Of a stretch of 64,000 bases of DNA, positions 1 to 8,779 are shown piece after piece. Below the pieces are notes generated by a model. It saw nothing but the letters and a program-made list of their open reading frames with translations. It was not told where the DNA came from and did not search any database. The translations under genes were made by a program, and so were the position numbers. Within the stretch, counting starts at the first letter, position 1; every line of letters starts with the position of its first letter. The stretch spans positions 36,036 to 100,035 of the forward strand of contig JAGWUV010000009.1 of assembly GCA_028875875.1 (NCBI GenBank). The letters run 5' to 3'. This stretch comes from Bacteroidota bacterium. Lineage in GTDB: Bacteria; Bacteroidota; Bacteroidia; Chitinophagales; Chitinophagaceae.

Positions 1-239
1 ACTACATTAATGATAGGCTGGTTCTTTTGCTTAGCAGTAATATAAAAACCGCCGTTCGGACCTTTGACACTATTGATCACTCCTTCTTTAACTAAAGTTT
101 GCAGCATCTTACCTACAGTATGTTCACTGGCTTCAATGAACTCTGCAATTTCTTTAATACCGGACCGCTCTCCTGATTCAAATTTGGAGGCAAGAAAGAT
201 AACCGCTTTGATCGCTATTTTACAAGTTAGACTTAGCAT
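1..239 (-). CDS. Rrf2-family transcriptional regulator (3' end cut by window edge)
   Basis: The first 79 residues of an Rrf2-type winged-helix regulator are present; the rest lies beyond the left edge. They begin MLSLTCKIAIKAV and run through the recognition-helix region (EIAEFIEASEHTVGKMLQ) and the wing (GVINSVKGPNGGFYI), a typical Rrf2/NsrR/IscR N-terminus. The start is fixed by an in-frame stop two codons upstream. The gene follows the SufT-like gene by 6 bases and is probably the last gene of the ric operon. Rrf2 proteins commonly sense NO or Fe-S status through a C-terminal Cys cluster, but that part is outside the window, so an NsrR-like role is inferred from the neighbours only. Confidence 0.85.
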   Translation of the reverse strand, partial: MLSLTCKIAIKAVIFLASKFESGERSGIKEIAEFIEASEHTVGKMLQTLVKEGVINSVKGPNGGFYITAKQKNQPIINV

Positions 240-245
240 ATTCTT

Positions 246-572
246 TTATTCACCATTTAAAAATTCTTTTCCTTCTTCGGATATCATTTCATGATTCCAT
301 GGAGGATCGAATACCAATTCAATTTTTACTTGAGTGTTATCAAAACTTAGTTCCAGCATTCTTTTTACTGCATCAGTAATTGATTCTCCCATTGGGCAGA
401 ACTGCGTTGTTAAAGTCATCCGAACATATATAGAATGAATGGCTTCATCAAAATCAATTTGATAAATCAGGCCAAGATCAACCACATTCAGTCCTATCTC
501 AGGATCATAAACATCTTTCAGCACATTATGGGCCCGTTCACACTGTACAGGATCATTGGTTATCATACTCAT
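246..572 (-). CDS. SufT-like / MIP18-family Fe-S assembly factor (DUF59)
   Basis: A 108-residue protein of the PaaD/SufT/MIP18 family. It has the family DPEIGLNVVDLGLIY segment near residue 25, a TTQFCPMG loop with one conserved Cys near residue 60, and a C-terminal VFDPPW motif. Family members help mature or repair iron-sulfur clusters in the cytoplasm. Its ATG overlaps the stop of the upstream membrane-protein gene by 4 bases (ATGA), which indicates translational coupling. Placement beside ric and an Rrf2 regulator supports a role in repairing clusters damaged by NO or oxidants; that role is inferred. Confidence 0.88.
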   Translation of the reverse strand: MSMITNDPVQCERAHNVLKDVYDPEIGLNVVDLGLIYQIDFDEAIHSIYVRMTLTTQFCPMGESITDAVKRMLELSFDNTQVKIELVFDPPWNHEMISEEGKEFLNGE

Positions 573-1858
573 GGCTTAACAGGTTTATGCAACAACACTT
601 TTAATACATTCCAGTTATACAAAAATGCAGTAATCATTAATAATACCGCTGCAAAATTCATCAGAAAAATATTCACTGCACAAATGCCGGCAACAAAAAG
701 TACAAACCCTAAAAGATAGACCGGGATCATAGCTCCGAAAATACGATTAGCAAAAAGATCTTTAGGGCTTGGCGTTTTACCGGCACCTGAAATATGACGA
801 TATATTTTGTTCCACACAATAAAAGGCAGTGTTTTAAAGGTCATACCTAAAATAATTGACGTTAACCACCCGAAGAAAATTACAAATCCATAGGCAATTA
901 CAACATGAATGTTTAAAGTATCCAACATTAACCAAGCTACTATAATAAATAGCAATAAGAATGGCACAATCATCATTACAACCGAAAGCAGGGACGTTTT
1001 CATTGGAGCATCTACTTGTTTTCTTATCCTTTCTTTAAAGCTGCGATAACAATAATAAGCGAATAAGAATAATGCTAAAAGAATGGCAAGAACAGGAATG
1101 AATAAAAAAGCAGTATGAGGCCAGTATAAAAAAAGGCCTATAAAAGTCAGTAAAGCCGCATTAATAAGGCAATAAATTATCCATAATAATTTTTCATTGC
1201 TGTATTTTGAAATGAGGAACATGGGTATCAGCCTCGAACCTACCCCAATAACCAATAACAAAAACCAACCCGCAATACCCAAATGAGCATGCAGCGGAAG
1301 ATACTCGGTGGAATTTTTTGAAAGAAAAGAATGTGTAAAATTAAAAACCAATAGTACCCCAATAATCACAGTAATCAATAACCACAATGCTGCCGTGAAT
1401 ACAAAAAAAGCATGTACATTATGTACTTTGCTTTCTGTTACACTAACGCCCACATTAATTACAAATAATAATATAGAAATTAGAATTGTTAAGCCGCCAA
1501 GTTGAGCAGGCCATCCCATATCAAACACATAAAAACCATATACCAGTAATGGTATTCCTGCTGCAGCGAACACAAATGAAAGATAAGCCAAAGTGATGCT
1601 GTATAATTTTCCTTCAATCAATACGGGCACCAATTGATGACTCGCACCAAGTATGACCATGGTACCCCAGCCCAGAGCCATCATGTGGGTAATAGCAAGT
1701 ATTTGAGGATGAAAAAAGTGTTGTGTAAATGCGGAAACTGAAAAAAATAAAAATACTGTACTGATAAAAAACGATGCAGACGAATATATGTAAAATGGCA
1801 GTACCACTTTATGTGTAGTATTTTTAACCAGGTTGTTACTATGACTATCGGTATCCAT
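569..1858 (-). CDS. NnrS-like / heme-copper-oxidase subunit I-like membrane protein
   Basis: A 429-residue polytopic membrane protein with about twelve hydrophobic helices. It has the His-containing helices typical of NnrS-like and oxidase subunit I-like proteins: an HMMALGWGTMVILGASHQLVP stretch near residues 58-77 and an LHAHLGIAGWFLLL helix near residue 190, followed by GVGSRLIPMFL. NnrS proteins are linked to NO tolerance in other bacteria, and the histidines could bind heme or metal. It lies one base after the DUF1858-DUF2249 gene and overlaps the SufT-like gene by 4 bases, so it is part of one operon. The family assignment is by motif recall; the biochemical activity is not shown by sequence. 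Confidence 0.75.
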   Translation of the reverse strand: MDTDSHSNNLVKNTTHKVVLPFYIYSSASFFISTVFLFFSVSAFTQHFFHPQILAITHMMALGWGTMVILGASHQLVPVLIEGKLYSITLAYLSFVFAAAGIPLLVYGFYVFDMGWPAQLGGLTILISILLFVINVGVSVTESKVHNVHAFFVFTAALWLLITVIIGVLLVFNFTHSFLSKNSTEYLPLHAHLGIAGWFLLLVIGVGSRLIPMFLISKYSNEKLLWIIYCLINAALLTFIGLFLYWPHTAFLFIPVLAILLALFLFAYYCYRSFKERIRKQVDAPMKTSLLSVVMMIVPFLLLFIIVAWLMLDTLNIHVVIAYGFVIFFGWLTSIILGMTFKTLPFIVWNKIYRHISGAGKTPSPKDLFANRIFGAMIPVYLLGFVLFVAGICAVNIFLMNFAAVLLMITAFLYNWNVLKVLLHKPVKP

Positions 1859-1859
1859 A

Positions 1860-2672
1860 CTAATCTTTAAAAATTAAGAGCTGTACATCCCCATCTGTGA
1901 TCTGCTTCACACGATACTCAAACTTACGTTCTCCCAGTTCAGGTAATAAAAAAACAGGAATACGCTTATGCTGAACGAATAAGGCATTACCAGGTTGTAA
2001 ATTGTCTAAAGCATTAAGAATGGCTAGCATGGGAGTCGGCATTTCCAGGTTACGTACATCGATCACCTGCATTTTATGTTCGAACTTTTTTAGACAGTCG
2101 TCCCAACTATTGCAGGGCTGTGGAAAAGCAGCAGTTGAACCGGCTAAAATAGCGTTTGTATTTTTATAAAAATAAGTAGCCACAACACCAGTAGCCTCAT
2201 GTAAAGTAAAAGACTGGAATCCTTGCCTGCCAAGTAAAAGCATTAATGGTTTAGGCTCAAAACTGTTGATGATCTTAAGTGTTTGTCCTTCCTGCAATGC
2301 TTTTACCTGCTGCAGGATATCATTAAGCGGATCTTTACCGTTGTCCAAAATAGGCCTCACATCCAATTCAAACAATTGCTCCGGTTGAAGATCTTGTAAG
2401 AATGCCGGAAGGTTAGCTACTTCTCCTTCGTCTACCTCTATGTCTTCATCTACCAAAAATCCCAGTGGCTTCAGTTTTATAAAAAAATCATTCACATCAC
2501 AGCCTCCTATACCACTTGCCATAGCAAGGGAAGTTCTTCCCGCCATCAGCTTTCGTAAAAGCGGGTTTCGTAACTTTTCAAATTTTGAAGAGATGCTGAT
2601 AATTGCATCTAAAGCATCCGGGCTGGCTTTTAAGATAGTAGCAATTTTGGTATTAGCATTAATGGTTATCAT
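1860..2672 (-). CDS. DUF1858-DUF2249-DUF2249 domain protein
   Basis: A 270-residue soluble protein. Residues 1-75 resemble the DUF1858 helical domain (NANTKIATILKASPDAL). They are followed by two DUF2249-like modules, one near residues 100-165 (LDVRPIL ... GQTLKIINSFEPKPL) and one at the C-terminus from about residue 200 (VIDVRNLEMPTPML), related to TusA-type folds. The second module has the VRNLEMPTPM loop that resembles the TusA CPxP turn but without the Cys. DUF2249 modules accompany hemerythrin-like and denitrification proteins. It sits between ric and the NnrS-like gene, so a nitrosative-stress role is likely. The exact function is unknown. Confidence 0.78.
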   Translation of the reverse strand: MITINANTKIATILKASPDALDAIISISSKFEKLRNPLLRKLMAGRTSLAMASGIGGCDVNDFFIKLKPLGFLVDEDIEVDEGEVANLPAFLQDLQPEQLFELDVRPILDNGKDPLNDILQQVKALQEGQTLKIINSFEPKPLMLLLGRQGFQSFTLHEATGVVATYFYKNTNAILAGSTAAFPQPCNSWDDCLKKFEHKMQVIDVRNLEMPTPMLAILNALDNLQPGNALFVQHKRIPVFLLPELGERKFEYRVKQITDGDVQLLIFKD

Positions 2673-2708
2673 CGCTCAAAAATTTTATCAATCCTATTAG
2701 CAACTGAA

Positions 2709-3671
2709 TTAAGCTCCCAACTTCTTCTCAACTTCTATTGCTTTAGGAAATAGTATATTATTTTCCAAATGAACATGTACATGCAGATCATTCTCAAACT
2801 GCTCAAGCATCTTGTATAATAGACTGTAAGAAGCACAGGCATCTTCGGGTAAAGTATAATTACCACTTAGCGTTCTTATTTGCTCCATTGCATTTGCAAC
2901 AAGTTCATGTTCCATTTCCATCATGCTAATTGGGCTTTGCACAGATCCAAAGTGCGCTGCATGTAGCGACTGGTTGTTTTTGCTAGCAGAAGTCAATTCT
3001 TTAATATAAGGGAACAATACTTTTTCTTCCTTAATCATATGGGCAGATAATTCACCATTAACATTGTCTACCAATTGTTTGATCTGATATAGCTCTGCAT
3101 GATGATCACCATGTACTGATGCAACTTTAGCTGCATAGTTCACTAATTCTGGCAATGTTTTCTTAACGTAAGCATGATGCGTGTTTACAATATAATCAGA
3201 TAAAAAATCTAACGACCATTCATTGTAAGGTATTGGATGAGCAAGTACAACTTTATCGGCTTGCTGTAACTCCTGTTCAATCTTTACTACATCCAACCCT
3301 TTTTCAGCACAAGCCTCTATAATTGTTTTCTTCCCACCGCAGCAAAAATCCAATCCATACTTTTTAAATACTTCTGCCTTACGTAAATCTTTTGCTGCAA
3401 TAGATCCAAGCGTTTCTTCACTTTCCCCCGTAATGCGTTTTGTAATTTTTACTTTCCACCACTCAGGGCCTTGCTCCAGATACTCCCATGTAAATACATT
3501 ACCCCTTTCTCCAAGCAATTGATAATATAAAGGCTTGGGATCATGATCGTTGTGAATGGTTAAACTCTTGCCTTCTTGCATCTCATCGAAACGGGCAAAA
3601 ATAGCAGGGTGCTTTTGCCTTGGCTCAAGCAGGGTTACATTGAGAATGTTTTCTTCTGTTGTTGTATACAT
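2709..3671 (-). CDS. ric: Iron-sulfur cluster repair di-iron protein Ric/ScdA/YtfE with N-terminal DUF2249
   Basis: A 320-residue three-part protein. Residues ~10-78 are a DUF2249 module (SLTIHNDHDPKPLYY). Residues ~86-140 are the ScdA N-terminal domain with the Cys-Cys pair at 110-111 (LDFCCGGKKT). From ~150 on is a hemerythrin-like four-helix domain whose His and Glu residues (NTHHAYV, HGDHHAEL, HMIKEEKVLFP, MEMEHELV, HVHLENNILFP) match the di-iron site. Family members restore NO- or oxidant-damaged Fe-S clusters. It is the first gene of the minus-strand operon. The fused N-terminal DUF2249 is extra relative to the E. coli YtfE length (~220 residues). Confidence 0.93.
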   Translation of the reverse strand: MYTTTEENILNVTLLEPRQKHPAIFARFDEMQEGKSLTIHNDHDPKPLYYQLLGERGNVFTWEYLEQGPEWWKVKITKRITGESEETLGSIAAKDLRKAEVFKKYGLDFCCGGKKTIIEACAEKGLDVVKIEQELQQADKVVLAHPIPYNEWSLDFLSDYIVNTHHAYVKKTLPELVNYAAKVASVHGDHHAELYQIKQLVDNVNGELSAHMIKEEKVLFPYIKELTSASKNNQSLHAAHFGSVQSPISMMEMEHELVANAMEQIRTLSGNYTLPEDACASYSLLYKMLEQFENDLHVHVHLENNILFPKAIEVEKKLGA

Positions 3672-3696
3672 AGCTTTTTGTTTTAGTTAGCTATAA

Positions 3697-3741
3697 CAAA
3701 GGTATGTATTTTAATAATAAAAGTATATAAATACTTTTATT
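3697..3741 (-). promoter_or_regulatory. ric promoter with perfect inverted repeat (probable Rrf2 operator)
   Basis: On the minus strand, TACCTTTG (3697-3704) matches the Bacteroidota -7 element TAnnTTTG and lies 26 bases upstream of the ric ATG. Twelve bases further upstream is a perfect 11-bp inverted repeat, AATAAAAGTAT (3716-3726) / ATACTTTTATT (3731-3741) with a 4-base spacer. A repressor bound there would cover the -20 to -45 region. The distal Rrf2 gene of the same operon is the obvious candidate to bind it; that pairing is inference. Confidence 0.65.
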
Positions 3742-3803
3742 TTACAGATTACTGACAATCTCCTTTCATTTGTTTCAGCTTTCCGTAAAAGTTTACCATA
3801 TTA

Positions 3804-4253
3804 CTATTTACTGCCAGAATTAGCAGCTCTCATCCATTTTTCTTTACTGCCAAATCCTTTTTTATTATTGGTGAATTTGATACTGTTAATCCGAATGATC
3901 CAAATACTGCCTGGCATAGCTAATGCAAAAGGGTATTTATGATGATAGTGATGGGCAGCTTGTTTAAGCAATCCCTCCGAGGGATTTACTATTTCCCCTT
4001 CAAATTGAATTCCCTGTAACTGCATAAAGACTAACTTATCGGGGAGAATTGTTCCGGCAACGGCATAATTATTTTTTAAAAGCTGGGCATGATGTGTTTC
4101 TGAAGATGATTTAAAATAAAGAAGCCCATCCTCGCTGTTAAAAGCATAAAAACAATTAAAACAATATGGATGATGTTCTGTATCAACACAACAAACTGTT
4201 GCACACTTCTGCTCTTTAATAAAATGCGTAATAGAAGATTCTAAAGCTTTCAT
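3804..4253 (-). CDS. Pyridoxamine 5'-phosphate oxidase-like FMN-binding split-barrel protein
   Basis: A 149-residue protein with the split-barrel pattern of PNPOx-like flavin proteins: an N-terminal helix, ATVCCVDTEHHPYCFNCFYAF as paired strands, LYFKSSSETHHAQLL and the GIQFEGEIV strand. Such proteins bind FMN, F420 or heme and reduce or sense small molecules; substrates cannot be predicted. It is transcribed toward ric, 132 bases upstream of it, separated by the ric promoter region. It may therefore be an independent unit in the same stress neighbourhood. Confidence 0.75.
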   Translation of the reverse strand: MKALESSITHFIKEQKCATVCCVDTEHHPYCFNCFYAFNSEDGLLYFKSSSETHHAQLLKNNYAVAGTILPDKLVFMQLQGIQFEGEIVNPSEGLLKQAAHHYHHKYPFALAMPGSIWIIRINSIKFTNNKKGFGSKEKWMRAANSGSK

Positions 4254-4383
4254 AAAATTTTAACATGCCATAAGGCCCATCAATAATGAATAATGGTGAA
4301 TTGAATAGATTAAAATTGTTGCTTTTGTTAACGATAGAAAATGATAGAAATCAGCAGAGATATTTCCGGCGATGGTAGAAAAT

Positions 4384-4417
4384 AAAAAAAAGAGTTTCAG
4401 AAATGAAACTCTTTTTT
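4384..4417 (-). terminator. Terminator downstream of tRNA-Val
   Basis: Perfect 8-bp hairpin AGAGTTTC (4391-4398) / GAAACTCT (4405-4412) with a 6-base loop, flanked by a T-run on each strand. It lies just past the 3' end of the tRNA on the minus strand. Confidence 0.8.
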
Positions 4418-4420
4418 CTG

Positions 4421-4495
4421 TGGGAGTTGACGGGATCGAACCGCCGACCCTCTGCTTGTAAGGCAGATGCTCTAAACCAGCTGAGCTAAACTCCC
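4421..4495 (-). tRNA. tRNA-Val (anticodon UAC)
   Basis: A 75-base cloverleaf on the minus strand. The acceptor stem is GGGAGTT/AACTCCC with discriminator A, the D arm is TAGCTCAGCTGG, the anticodon arm is TCTGC-CTTACAA-GCAGA giving anticodon UAC, and the T arm contains GGTTCGATCC. CCA is not encoded. It reads GUA/GUG valine codons. A short open frame running through it is a shadow and not a gene. Confidence 0.97.
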
Positions 4496-4671
4496 TTTGT
4501 TCGTTTTGGGAGTGCAAAAATAGGAGCTATTCAATATCCTCCAAAAAAAAAAACAGTTTATTTAAAAAAAGTTTTTCGGCATCGTTAGCATCATCATAAA
4601 AACAAATCTATACAATACAATGAAATGCTTACTGAGTGCGTTATTTGCAAGAGTGCATTATTTTTGTGATT

Positions 4672-4986
4672 ATGATTTTATTTTCCGGTCATACTTCCGT
4701 TAAGCCATGGGAAAGTGAAGAGGTACTTACTGAAGTATCTTTCAAAAGTCCTTTTAGCCTTATTGTATGGAACGACGAGGTAAATACTTTTGAATGGGTG
4801 ATTGATACGCTTATAGAAGTATGTGGCCATTCCGAAGAACAGGCAGAGCAATGTGCACTTATTATTCATTTACAAGGAAAGTACGCAGTGAAGCAAGGTG
4901 ATTACGACACACTAAAACCAATGTGCGATGCCATTACCGAAAGAGGCATCGGAGCAACCATTGAAGAAGTGTCGCAAAATGCATAA
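4672..4986 (+). CDS. clpS: ATP-dependent Clp protease adaptor ClpS
   Basis: A 104-residue adaptor that delivers N-degron substrates to the ClpAP or ClpCP protease. The core SPFSLIVWNDEVNTFEWVI holds the Asn-Asp of the N-degron pocket; CGHSEEQAEQCALIIH and GKYAVKQGDYDTLKP follow, then the C-terminal ITERGIGATIEE. ATG 4672 is preferred over an in-frame GTG at 4636, because the stretch between them is AT-rich and contains a TATTTTTG promoter-like box at 4659-4666. If that box is used, the leader would be very short or absent. aat follows after 36 bases, which forms a natural N-degron pathway pair. Confidence 0.92.
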   Translation: MILFSGHTSVKPWESEEVLTEVSFKSPFSLIVWNDEVNTFEWVIDTLIEVCGHSEEQAEQCALIIHLQGKYAVKQGDYDTLKPMCDAITERGIGATIEEVSQNA

Positions 4987-5022
4987 GTTCCTCCCCTTAC
5001 ATAAATCCTACTTATACTCTTT

Positions 5023-5667
5023 ATGCCTTTGCATGCTTTAAGTGATGCGTTATGGTTCCCTCCTGTAGAAGATGCCCTACCCGACGGGCTATTAGCTATT
5101 GGTGGAGATCTGCGTATTGAAAGGATTTTACTGGCGTACAGAAAAGGTATTTTCCCCTGGTATGATGATACGCTTCCACTTTGGTGGTGCCCTAACCCTA
5201 GATTCGTTTTATTTCCTGATGAAATAAGAATCAGCAAAAGCATGAATGCTTTAATAAAACGAAATGCTTTTGAATTTACGGTAAATAAAGCCTTCAATGA
5301 AGTGATTCATCATTGCAGAAATACGGAAAGAAAGGGGCAAGATGGAACATGGATTAATGATGATGTTGAAATTGCATACACAAAACTGCACAACCTTGGC
5401 TATGCACATAGTGCTGAAGCATGGAAAGATGGGAAACTTGTTGGTGGCCTCTACGGCATAAGGATGGGAAAAATTTTTTTTGGAGAAAGTATGTTCTCGC
5501 ATACCAGTAATGCCAGTAAATATGCTTTTATTCTGTATACACAACTATTACAAAAGGAAGGTGTTCAGGTAATAGATTGCCAGGTATATACGGAACACTT
5601 AGAAAGCCTTGGGGCCAGGATGATTATGCGTGAACAGTTTCTTCAATTACTGGCATCATTTATTTAA
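5023..5667 (+). CDS. aat: Leucyl/phenylalanyl-tRNA--protein transferase
   Basis: A 214-residue transferase that adds Leu or Phe to proteins with N-terminal Arg/Lys, creating ClpS substrates. Visible family motifs are FPPVEDALPDGLLAIGGDL near the N-terminus, YRKGIFPWYDD, LWWCPNPRFVL, GTWI (in RKGQDGTWIND), HSAEAW and the GGLYGIRMGKIFFGESMFS core, with SKYAFI next. Length is normal for Bacteroidota. It lies directly downstream of clpS and probably shares its transcript. Its stop overlaps the convergent DUF4294 gene by 4 bases. Confidence 0.96.
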   Translation: MPLHALSDALWFPPVEDALPDGLLAIGGDLRIERILLAYRKGIFPWYDDTLPLWWCPNPRFVLFPDEIRISKSMNALIKRNAFEFTVNKAFNEVIHHCRNTERKGQDGTWINDDVEIAYTKLHNLGYAHSAEAWKDGKLVGGLYGIRMGKIFFGESMFSHTSNASKYAFILYTQLLQKEGVQVIDCQVYTEHLESLGARMIMREQFLQLLASFI

Positions 5668-6278
5668 CTTCTGTACCCATACATACGTTCTACATCACGA
5701 ACGATTTTTTCCATATCAAGATCTTTCCCGTTAGGATCGTACACCTGCTTCAGGCTGGTACCAAAGAGAAAGGCTACCGACTGGTACAATACCGCATTGA
5801 ATGAACCTTTATATTCATCCAATATTTCATAGCAACTATTGCCTGTTTCCCGGAAAATAAGTTTCATCAACACTTTGCCCTGGTAGATGGAAAGGTTCAC
5901 AAGCTTATCAGTAAACTCTCTCCTCAATTCTTTTTCTTTGGAGCGGATAATTAGCCGCCGCTGTTTTTTATCTGTTACGTTCTGCAGCCTTGCATTGATC
6001 TCATTCATAATTCTCGATGCGGCCTTAGCATAAGGATATGTAACATACACCGCATTCCGCAACCTCGTCCACTCCTGCCAGTATCTTCTTTGTTGTGGAG
6101 AAAGTTTTGCATTCACCATAACCAAGGGAAGGTAACTCATGGGAATAGTATCACCGGTTGGTGTAATAAAAGCATGAACACGTATGGTATCATCTATACC
6201 ATGGTCCTGTGCTTTTACTAAGTAAGAAGCACCTAACAATAAACAGAATAAAAGGATGTGTTTAAAGCAGGTTTGCAT
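5664..6278 (-). CDS. DUF4294 domain exported protein
   Basis: A 204-residue protein with an N-terminal signal peptide (FKHILLFCLLLGASYLVKAQ, predicted to be cut after KAQ). The body has the DUF4294 pattern: GDTIPMSYLPLVMV, then RRYWQEWTRLRNAVYVTYPYAK, a basic helical stretch near residues 95-125, and FRETGNSCYEILDEYKG. The family is found in Bacteroidota and has no known function. It lies at the downstream end of the ccmE-ccmF run but 56 bases away, and converges with aat. Function unknown. Confidence 0.85.
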   Translation of the reverse strand: MQTCFKHILLFCLLLGASYLVKAQDHGIDDTIRVHAFITPTGDTIPMSYLPLVMVNAKLSPQQRRYWQEWTRLRNAVYVTYPYAKAASRIMNEINARLQNVTDKKQRRLIIRSKEKELRREFTDKLVNLSIYQGKVLMKLIFRETGNSCYEILDEYKGSFNAVLYQSVAFLFGTSLKQVYDPNGKDLDMEKIVRDVERMYGYRS

Positions 6279-6334
6279 AGCACTAAAATAGACATTGCTT
6301 TCTATATTAATGCTGCCCCTGTAAAATTGTAACC

Positions 6335-8767
6335 TTATACTTTGGTTAAAGAAGCTTTTTTAACACGATCAGCAATGGACATTCCAAAACCTGTGACCAT
6401 AACAACAACTCCCATCCAGAGTACAATGATCATAGGGAACTCGTATACTTTTAAAGTAACAAGGTCTGAAACGGCAGAACTTTCCTTCATACCAATCTCC
6501 AGCTTGCCGGTTTGTGGATCAGATACTTTATTAAACTGAATTATAAGACTTTGTGCTTTCACGGTATCAGGCAGTTTTCGCATGGTAGAACCTTTAATAA
6601 TAATACCGGGATTTACAGGGTATCTTCTGCCATCTTTCGAAATAGCTGTCATATCCAGGAAGAGAGCCGTCTCATCTTTATCAAACTTAGCTTTCTGCTC
6701 TTCAGGATTAATAGATACTTTATTTAGTATAACTAACCCGTTACTGAAAAAAGTAGTATCACCCTTTTGCAATTCAATATTCCTGAAACTAGCCGTATCA
6801 GGTTTGTTCTCCTGAAATGAAGATATATAAACAAAAATGTCTTTATTCCAGTAATGCTTAGCGGCTGGGTTAGCTGCAAAACCTTCCATGCCTTTATTAT
6901 TCTTAATGATATCAGGATACAGGCTAAACTCTTCTTTACCATCCTTCGACTTAAAATGAATCTCGTAAAAACGTTTCCGTTCCTTCTCATTAAAAGTATC
7001 TCTAGCGTAGGTAACCATGTACTTGCCCATATCGGTGGCTACCGTTTTGAACAAAGTGATATTCTCGGCAGGATCTTCATTCTTCTCTTTCTTAAAAACA
7101 GCCACCCCTGTTGTATTCCAGCTTAACACAGCCTTCTTACTCGAAGACAGCAATACACCCAGTAAAACCATCCCAAATCCAACATGGGCAACAGAAGCTC
7201 CGGCAATTTTAATCTTGCCTTTCATCACTATCCATATATAAGAAGCATTGGCAACAATGGCATAAACGCTGGCAAAAATGGCTACATGAATAGCCGCTAA
7301 GAAACCGATGCCTTTCTTTTCAAAATTGATATTTCCAAACAGGCTAATACAAACGCTAAGCACAATGGCAATTAAAGTAGGGATACCCACTTTCTTTCCA
7401 AAATAAGCATTGGGCGTGTCCTTGTACTTGAGGTATTGTGTTACCGCTGTTAAGATGCCTATGATAATAGCTACGAAAACCTGTATTTGATTATAAGCGT
7501 ATTCAGGGTCTTCCGGCGGGGCAATATTGGTTCCAAATAATTTATTAAAAACAGGTACTGATGTTTTAGCAATGATGATGATAGCAGCAAGAAATAATAC
7601 TAATGAACCAATGAACATCCAAAACTCACGACTATAAGAGCTTTCTTCTTTGGCAATAAAAGGGATTTTTTTGTAGCGGTAGAAGAACATAGCCAATGCC
7701 GGAATTAAAAATATCAACAGGAACAGCAATAACTGCGTATTCATTCCCAAATCGGTGAACGCATGAACAGAGGTATCACCTAAGATTCCGCTTCTGGTGA
7801 GGAAAGTGGAATACAGCACCAATGAAAACGTAATAATGTAAAAGAAATAAGTACTTCTGAGCGAATAGCCGGTTGATTTGTAAATAAGATTAGTATGCAA
7901 ACCCGCTACCAAGGTGATCCATGGAACCAATGAAGCATTTTCTACCGGATCCCACGCCCAATATCCCCCAAAAGATAAACTTTCATAAGCCCATGCTGCT
8001 CCCATCATAATTCCTGTACCTAGAACAGCAGCAGAAAAAGACGCCCAGGGCAATGAAGTTTTAACCCAGCTATGGTCATTCTTCTCCAATCCGGCATATG
8101 CGTAGGCAAAAGGTACAATGGTTGAAGCAAAACCCAAAAATAATACCGGCGGGTGAATCACCATCCAGTAATTCTGTAATAAAGTATTCAGGTCGTTCCC
8201 TTCAAAAACCCTTGGCAACTGTAAATAATTTGGATCGGAAAACAAAGGAATTTCAGGCATCTGCTGGCGCCAGAGAATGAATGGATTACTTCCCACTTTT
8301 GCACCAAAAAAGTAAATGCCAATTAGCATAGAGGCCAGGCAAAACTGGGCAAAACTTACCACGGTCATCACACCTGCTTCCCATGATTTTGATGTTTTGA
8401 TCAATACCCACCCCAACACGCAATGCCAGAAACTCCACAACAAAAAACTTCCTTCAGAACCTTCCCAAAAACAACTGAGGATGTATTTTAAAGGAAGAGA
8501 TCGTGAAGAGTGGTTCCAGGCATAATAATATTCGTGATAATGGTTGGAAATGATATAATACAGTGAGGCGAAAATGCCAAGCACAGAACCCGTTTCTAAC
8601 AAAAAAGAAAAACGGGCAATGCGTACCCAGCTTTTTTTTCCGGATAATTCATCTGTTCTGTTGGCCTTGAAATATGCTATAGTGGCTACCAAAGAAGCCA
8701 CCAGCGATAAAACTGAAAAAAAATGTCCTAACTGTCCGGGGAAAAGGTGCTCTCCTATATATTGCAT
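6335..8767 (-). CDS. ccmF: Cytochrome c heme lyase, CcmF/CcsA type
   Basis: An 810-residue integral membrane protein of the heme handling protein superfamily. The WWD heme-binding motif GGYWAWDPVENASLVPW is at residues ~267-283, preceded by a conserved His near 205 (MVIHPPVLF) and followed by GLHTNL. The N-terminal half has at least ten membrane helices. A soluble periplasmic-like insert (~560-770) precedes the last helix near 780-800. It attaches heme to apocytochromes c. ccmE lies 12 bases upstream in the same operon; no ccmABCD genes occur in the window. Confidence 0.92.
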   Translation of the reverse strand: MQYIGEHLFPGQLGHFFSVLSLVASLVATIAYFKANRTDELSGKKSWVRIARFSFLLETGSVLGIFASLYYIISNHYHEYYYAWNHSSRSLPLKYILSCFWEGSEGSFLLWSFWHCVLGWVLIKTSKSWEAGVMTVVSFAQFCLASMLIGIYFFGAKVGSNPFILWRQQMPEIPLFSDPNYLQLPRVFEGNDLNTLLQNYWMVIHPPVLFLGFASTIVPFAYAYAGLEKNDHSWVKTSLPWASFSAAVLGTGIMMGAAWAYESLSFGGYWAWDPVENASLVPWITLVAGLHTNLIYKSTGYSLRSTYFFYIITFSLVLYSTFLTRSGILGDTSVHAFTDLGMNTQLLLFLLIFLIPALAMFFYRYKKIPFIAKEESSYSREFWMFIGSLVLFLAAIIIIAKTSVPVFNKLFGTNIAPPEDPEYAYNQIQVFVAIIIGILTAVTQYLKYKDTPNAYFGKKVGIPTLIAIVLSVCISLFGNINFEKKGIGFLAAIHVAIFASVYAIVANASYIWIVMKGKIKIAGASVAHVGFGMVLLGVLLSSSKKAVLSWNTTGVAVFKKEKNEDPAENITLFKTVATDMGKYMVTYARDTFNEKERKRFYEIHFKSKDGKEEFSLYPDIIKNNKGMEGFAANPAAKHYWNKDIFVYISSFQENKPDTASFRNIELQKGDTTFFSNGLVILNKVSINPEEQKAKFDKDETALFLDMTAISKDGRRYPVNPGIIIKGSTMRKLPDTVKAQSLIIQFNKVSDPQTGKLEIGMKESSAVSDLVTLKVYEFPMIIVLWMGVVVMVTGFGMSIADRVKKASLTKV

Positions 8768-8779
8768 CTGGGGGATAAA

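Noticed and set aside
4260..4517. Open frame of 85 codons on the minus strand across the tRNA-Val
   Set aside because: It translates the tRNA itself; the peptide is the familiar artefact of reading a tRNA gene.
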